A stretch of 64,000 nt of DNA from Balaenoptera acutorostrata (Eukaryota > Chordata > Mammalia > Artiodactyla > Balaenopteridae): NCBI RefSeq assembly GCF_949987535.1, contig NC_080080.1, positions 56,890,668-56,954,667 on the forward strand, given 5' to 3'. This document shows, piece by piece, positions 60,523 to 64,000 of the stretch (position 1 is its first letter; the number at the start of each line of letters is the position of its first letter). The translations under genes were made by a program, and so were the position numbers. The notes beneath the pieces are model-generated. The model saw only the letters and a list, made by a program, of their open reading frames with translations. It searched no databases and was not told the origin of the DNA.

Positions 60523-61043
60523 CTTTTTCTCCCTTTTCTTCTTAGCCATGTGGCTGATAGGGTCTAGTTGCTCTGGCTGGGGGTCAGACTTGAGCCACTG
60601 AAGTGGGAGAAACGAGTTCAGGACATTGGTCTATCAGACACCTCCCAGCCCCACATAATATCAAATGGTGAAAGCTCTCCCAGAGATCTCCATCTCAATG
60701 CTAAGACCCATCTCCACTCAACGACCAGCAAGCCAAAGTGCTGGACACCCTATGCAAAACAACTAGCAAGACAGGAACACAACACCACCCATTAACAGAG
60801 AGGCTGCCTAAAATCATAATAAGTTCACAGACACCCAAAAACACACCACCGGATATGGTCCTGCCCACCAGAAAGAGAAGATCCAGACTCATCCACCAGA
60901 ACACAGGCACTAGTCCCCTCCACCAGGAAGCCTACACAACCCACTGAACCAACCTTAGCCACTGGGGGCAGACACCAAAAAGAAGTGAACTACGAACCAG
61001 CAGCCTGTGAAAAGGAGACCCAAAACACAGTAAGTTAAGCAAA
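58869..61043 (+). promoter_or_regulatory. 5' UTR of the second L1
   Basis: A GC-richer 1.2-kb part with one clear copy of the 'cagatccc...acattgtt' unit (about 59,366-59,500) is followed by the T-rich tract at 60,090-60,545 and an ORF1-proximal block with acaccaccggatatggtcct. Antisense frames of 120 and 126 codons occur, without evident conservation in the other L1. Confidence 0.75.
60090..60545 (+). repeat. T-rich tract with (CTTT)n microsatellite
   Basis: The tract is T-dominated, includes a TATATATATATA stretch at about 60,212-60,228 and ends in CTTT/CT units at 60,476-60,528. It occupies the same 5' UTR position as 52,893-53,450 in the preceding L1. Confidence 0.85.
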
Positions 61044-61937
61044 ATGAGAACAGAGAGAAATACACAGCAGATGAAGGAGCAAGATAAAAACCCACCAGAG
61101 CAAACAAATGAAGAGGAAATAAGCAGTCTACCTGAAAAAGAATTCAGAGTATTAATAATACAGATGATCCAAAATCTTGGAAAAAGAATGGAGAAAATAC
61201 AAGACAATTAACAAGGACCTAGAAGAACTAAAGAGCAAACAAACAATGATGAACAACAAAATAAATGAAATTAAAAATTCTCTAGAAGGAATCAATAGCA
61301 GAATAACTGAGGCAGAAGAACGGATAAGTGACCTGGAAGATAAAGAAGTAGAAATAACTACCACAGAGCAGAATAAAGAAAACAAAATGAAAAGAATTGA
61401 GGACAATCTCAGAGATCTTTTGGACAACATAAAATACACCAACATTCGAATTATAGGGGTCCCAGAAGAAGAAGAGAAAAAAAAAAAAGGACTGAGAAAA
61501 TATTTGAAGAGATTATAGCTGAAAACTTCCCTAATATGGGAAAGGAAATAGTCAGTCAAGTCCAGGAAGTGCAGAGTGTTCCATACAGGATAAATCCAAG
61601 GAGAAACACCCCCCAAAAAATATTAATCAAACTACCAAAAGTTAAATACAAAGAAAAAATATTAAAAGAAGCAAGGGATAAGCAACGATTAACCTACAAA
61701 GGAATCCCCATAAGGTTAACAGCTGATATTTCAGCAGAAACTCTGCAAGCCAGAAGGGAGTGGCAGGACATATTTAAAGTGATGAAAGGGAAAAACCTAC
61801 AACCAAGATTACTCTGCACAGCAAGGATCTCATTCAGATTCGATAGAGAAATTAAAATGTTTACAGACAAGCAAAACATAAGAAAATTCAGCACCACAAA
61901 ATCAGCTTTACAACAAATATTAAAGGAACTTCTCTAG
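61044..61937 (+). pseudogene. L1 ORF1 with two frameshifts
   Basis: From ATG 61044 the frame reads MRTERNTQQMKEQDKNPPEQ and stops after MEKIQDN at about 61,209. The coiled coil continues in a second frame (61177-61518: SLEGINSRITEAEERISDLE). An A run at 61,478-61,489 shifts back to the third piece, 61536-61937, with RLTADISAETLQARREWQDI and the C-terminus QQILKELL. The length is close to a normal ORF1 (about 300 codons), so few changes separate it from an intact reading. Confidence 0.9.
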
Positions 61938-61995
61938 GCAGGAAACACAAGACAAGGAAAAGACTAACAATAACAAAACCAAAACAATTAAGAAA

Positions 61996-64000
61996 ATGGT
62001 AATAGGAATGGACATATTGATAACTACCTTAAATGTTAATGGATTAAATGCTACAACCAAAAGACATAGACTGGTTGAATGGATACAAAAACAACACCAT
62101 ACATATGCTGCCTACAAGATACCCACTTCAGACCTAGGGACACATACAGACTGAAAGTGAGGGAATGGAAAAAGATATTCCATGCAAATGGAAATCAAAA
62201 GAAAGCTGGAGTAGCAATTCTCATGTCAGACAAAATGGACATTAAAATAAATACTATTACAAGAGACAAAGAAGGACATTACGGAATGATCAAGGGGTCG
62301 ATCCAAGAAGAAGATATAACAATTGTAAATATTTATGCGCCCAACATAGGAGCACCTCAATACATAAGGCCGATGCTAAAATCCATAAAAGGGGAAATCA
62401 ACAGTAACACAATCATAGTGGGGGACTTTAACACCGAACTTTCACCAATGGACAGATCATCCAAAATGAAAATAAATAAGAAAATACAAGCTTTAAATGA
62501 TACATTAAACAAGATGGACTTAATTGATATTTATAGTACATTCCATCTGAAAAGAGCAGATTACTACACTTTCTTCTCAAGTGCTCATGGAACATTCTCC
62601 AGGCCCTGGTAAATTTAAGAAAATTAAAATCTTATCAGGTATCTTTTCTGAGCACAATGCTATGAGACTAGATATCAAGCACAGGAGAAAATCTGTAAAA
62701 AAATGCATACACATAGAGGCTAAACAATACACTACTTGATAACCAAGAGATCACTTAAGAAATCAAAGAAGAAATCAAAAAATACCTAGAAACAAATGAC
62801 AATGAAACATGACGACCCAAAACCTATGAGATGCAGCAAAAGCAGTTCTAATAGGGAATTTATAGCAATACAATCCTACCTCAAGAAACAAGAAACATCT
62901 CAAGTAACAAGCTAACTACACCTAAAGCAATTAGAGAAAGAAGAACAAAAAAACAAAAAACAAACAAGCAAAAAAACCCAAAAACCCCAAGTTAGCAGAA
63001 GGAAGGAAATCATAAAGATTAGATCAGAAATAAATGCAAAACAAATGAAGGAAACAATAGCAAAGATCCATGAAACTTAAAGCTGGTTCTTTGTGAAGAT
63101 AAACAAAATTGATAAACCATTAGCCAGACTCATCAAGAAAGAAAGGGACAAGTCTCAAAGCAATAGAATTAGAAATGAAAAAGGAGAAGTAACAACTGAC
63201 ACTGCTGTAATACAAAGGATTATGAGAGATTACTACAAGCAACTATATGCCAATAAAATGGACAACCTGGAAGAAATGGACACATTCTTAAAAAAGCACA
63301 ACTTTCTGAGACTGAAACAGGAAGAAATAGAAAATATAAACAGACAAAACACAAGCACTGAAATTGAGACTGTGATGAAAAGTCTTCCAACAAACAAAAG
63401 TTCAGGACGAGAAGCCTTCACAGGAGAATTATTTCAAACATTTACGGAAGAGCTAACACCTATCCTTCCCAAAATCTTCCAAAATATAGCAGAGAGGGGA
63501 ACACTCTCAAACTCATTCTATAAGGCCACCATCACTCTGATATCAAATCCAGACAAAGAAGCCACATAAAAGAAAACCACAGCCCAATATCACTGATGGA
63601 CAGAGATGCAAAAATCCTCAACAAAATACTAGTTAACAGAATCCAACAGCACATTAAATGGATCATACTCCATGATCAAGTGGGGTTTATTCCAGGAATG
63701 CAAGGATGCTTCAATATATGCAAATCAATCAATGTGATACACCATATTAACAAAATGAAGGAGAAAAACCATATGACCATCTCAATAGGTGCAGAAAAAG
63801 TTTTCAGCAAAATTCAACACCCATTTATGATAAAAACCCTACAGGAAGTAGGCATAGATGGAAATTACCTCAACATAATAAAGGCCATATATGACAAACC
63901 CACAGCTGACATCATTCTCAATGGTGAAAAACTGAAACCATTTCCAGTAAGATAAGGAACAAAGCAAGGTTGCCCACTCTCCCTGCTATTATTAAACATA
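61996..64000 (+). pseudogene. L1 ORF2, partial and inactivated
   Basis: MVIGMDILITTLNVNGLNAT starts at 61996. A frameshift near 62,080 leads to a 177-codon endonuclease frame with CLQDTHFRPRDTYRLK, NIYAPNIGAPQ and VGDFNTELSPMDRSS. Right after GTFSRPW, bases encoding the usual aspartate-histidine stretch are deleted (62,607). RT pieces follow at 63093-63569 and 63596-63955, where motif A reads [11 protein letters not shown], so the catalytic aspartate is Gly. A stop lies at 63954 (gtaagataa). The window ends in the palm domain. Confidence 0.9.

Larger units (their letters stand above)
58869..64000 (+). mobile_element. Second L1, continues past the window end
   Basis: It starts near gctgggggttgcctttatga followed by tggtggagaagtgagacatg, with 5' UTR to 61043, ORF1 61044-61937 and ORF2 from 61996 to the edge, inside the RT domain. 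Its position after the ORF2 C-terminal codons of the previous L1 suggests insertion into that element at an ataaaaagga site. The 3' end and target duplication lie outside the window. Confidence 0.9.

Noticed and set aside
1..64000. CRISPR arrays, bacterial operons or a new defence system
   Set aside because: No regularly spaced repeats with unique spacers and no prokaryotic gene structure; base composition and repeats are mammalian.

Overview
The window is mammalian nuclear DNA: AT-rich, without prokaryotic operons and without any recognisable cellular protein-coding gene. Two CHR-type tRNA-Glu-derived SINEs (4734-5056 and 54011-54375) and repeated L1 elements with an artiodactyl-type 3' UTR point to Cetartiodactyla, most likely a cetacean (hippo is the alternative). 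It reads as an intergenic or intronic gene desert built from layers of transposable elements. All longer open frames belong to decayed L1 ORF1/ORF2, to an endogenous retrovirus, or are chance frames in SINEs and L1 5' UTRs.

Layout. 1-12.5 kb: old single-copy-like DNA with two MaLR LTRs (665-1047, 10386-10746), short L1 3' ends, one CHR SINE, and a minus-strand LTR (5905-6660) with U3 tandem repeats, a TATA box and a poly(A) signal; a complete tRNA-Glu(UUC)-like segment lies just downstream of it. 12.5-20.9 kb: a minus-strand composite L1, flanked by a perfect 13-bp target-site duplication, with one 5' UTR and ORF1 but two ORF2/3' UTR sets; its ORF1 carries a poly(A)-only insertion. 22.4-26.8 kb: an old plus-strand L1 split by a younger L1 with a 5' inversion (twin-priming structure), followed by another old L1 end. 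27-47 kb: mostly unclassified AT-rich DNA with ancient L1, L2, MIR and MLT1 copies and an old 2.4-kb minus-strand L1 (32990-35445). 47.9-50.9 kb: a degenerate ERV-L pol with RT, RNase H, integrase and dUTPase remnants in order. 51.3-64 kb: two same-strand L1s; the first (51260-58868, interrupted by a CHR SINE) stops inside the ORF2 C-terminus, where the 5' end of the second (58869 to the window edge) begins.

No element looks active: every L1 ORF has frameshifts or stops, and two copies have lost RT catalytic aspartates. The insertions give a relative chronology: L2/MIR and ERV-L first, then MaLR and old L1s, then the younger L1s and CHR SINEs. I saw no CRISPR array, cellular gene or clearly novel biological system. 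The most informative structures are the composite L1, the poly(A)-only insertion, the inverted L1 and the LTR with an adjoining tRNA-like segment.
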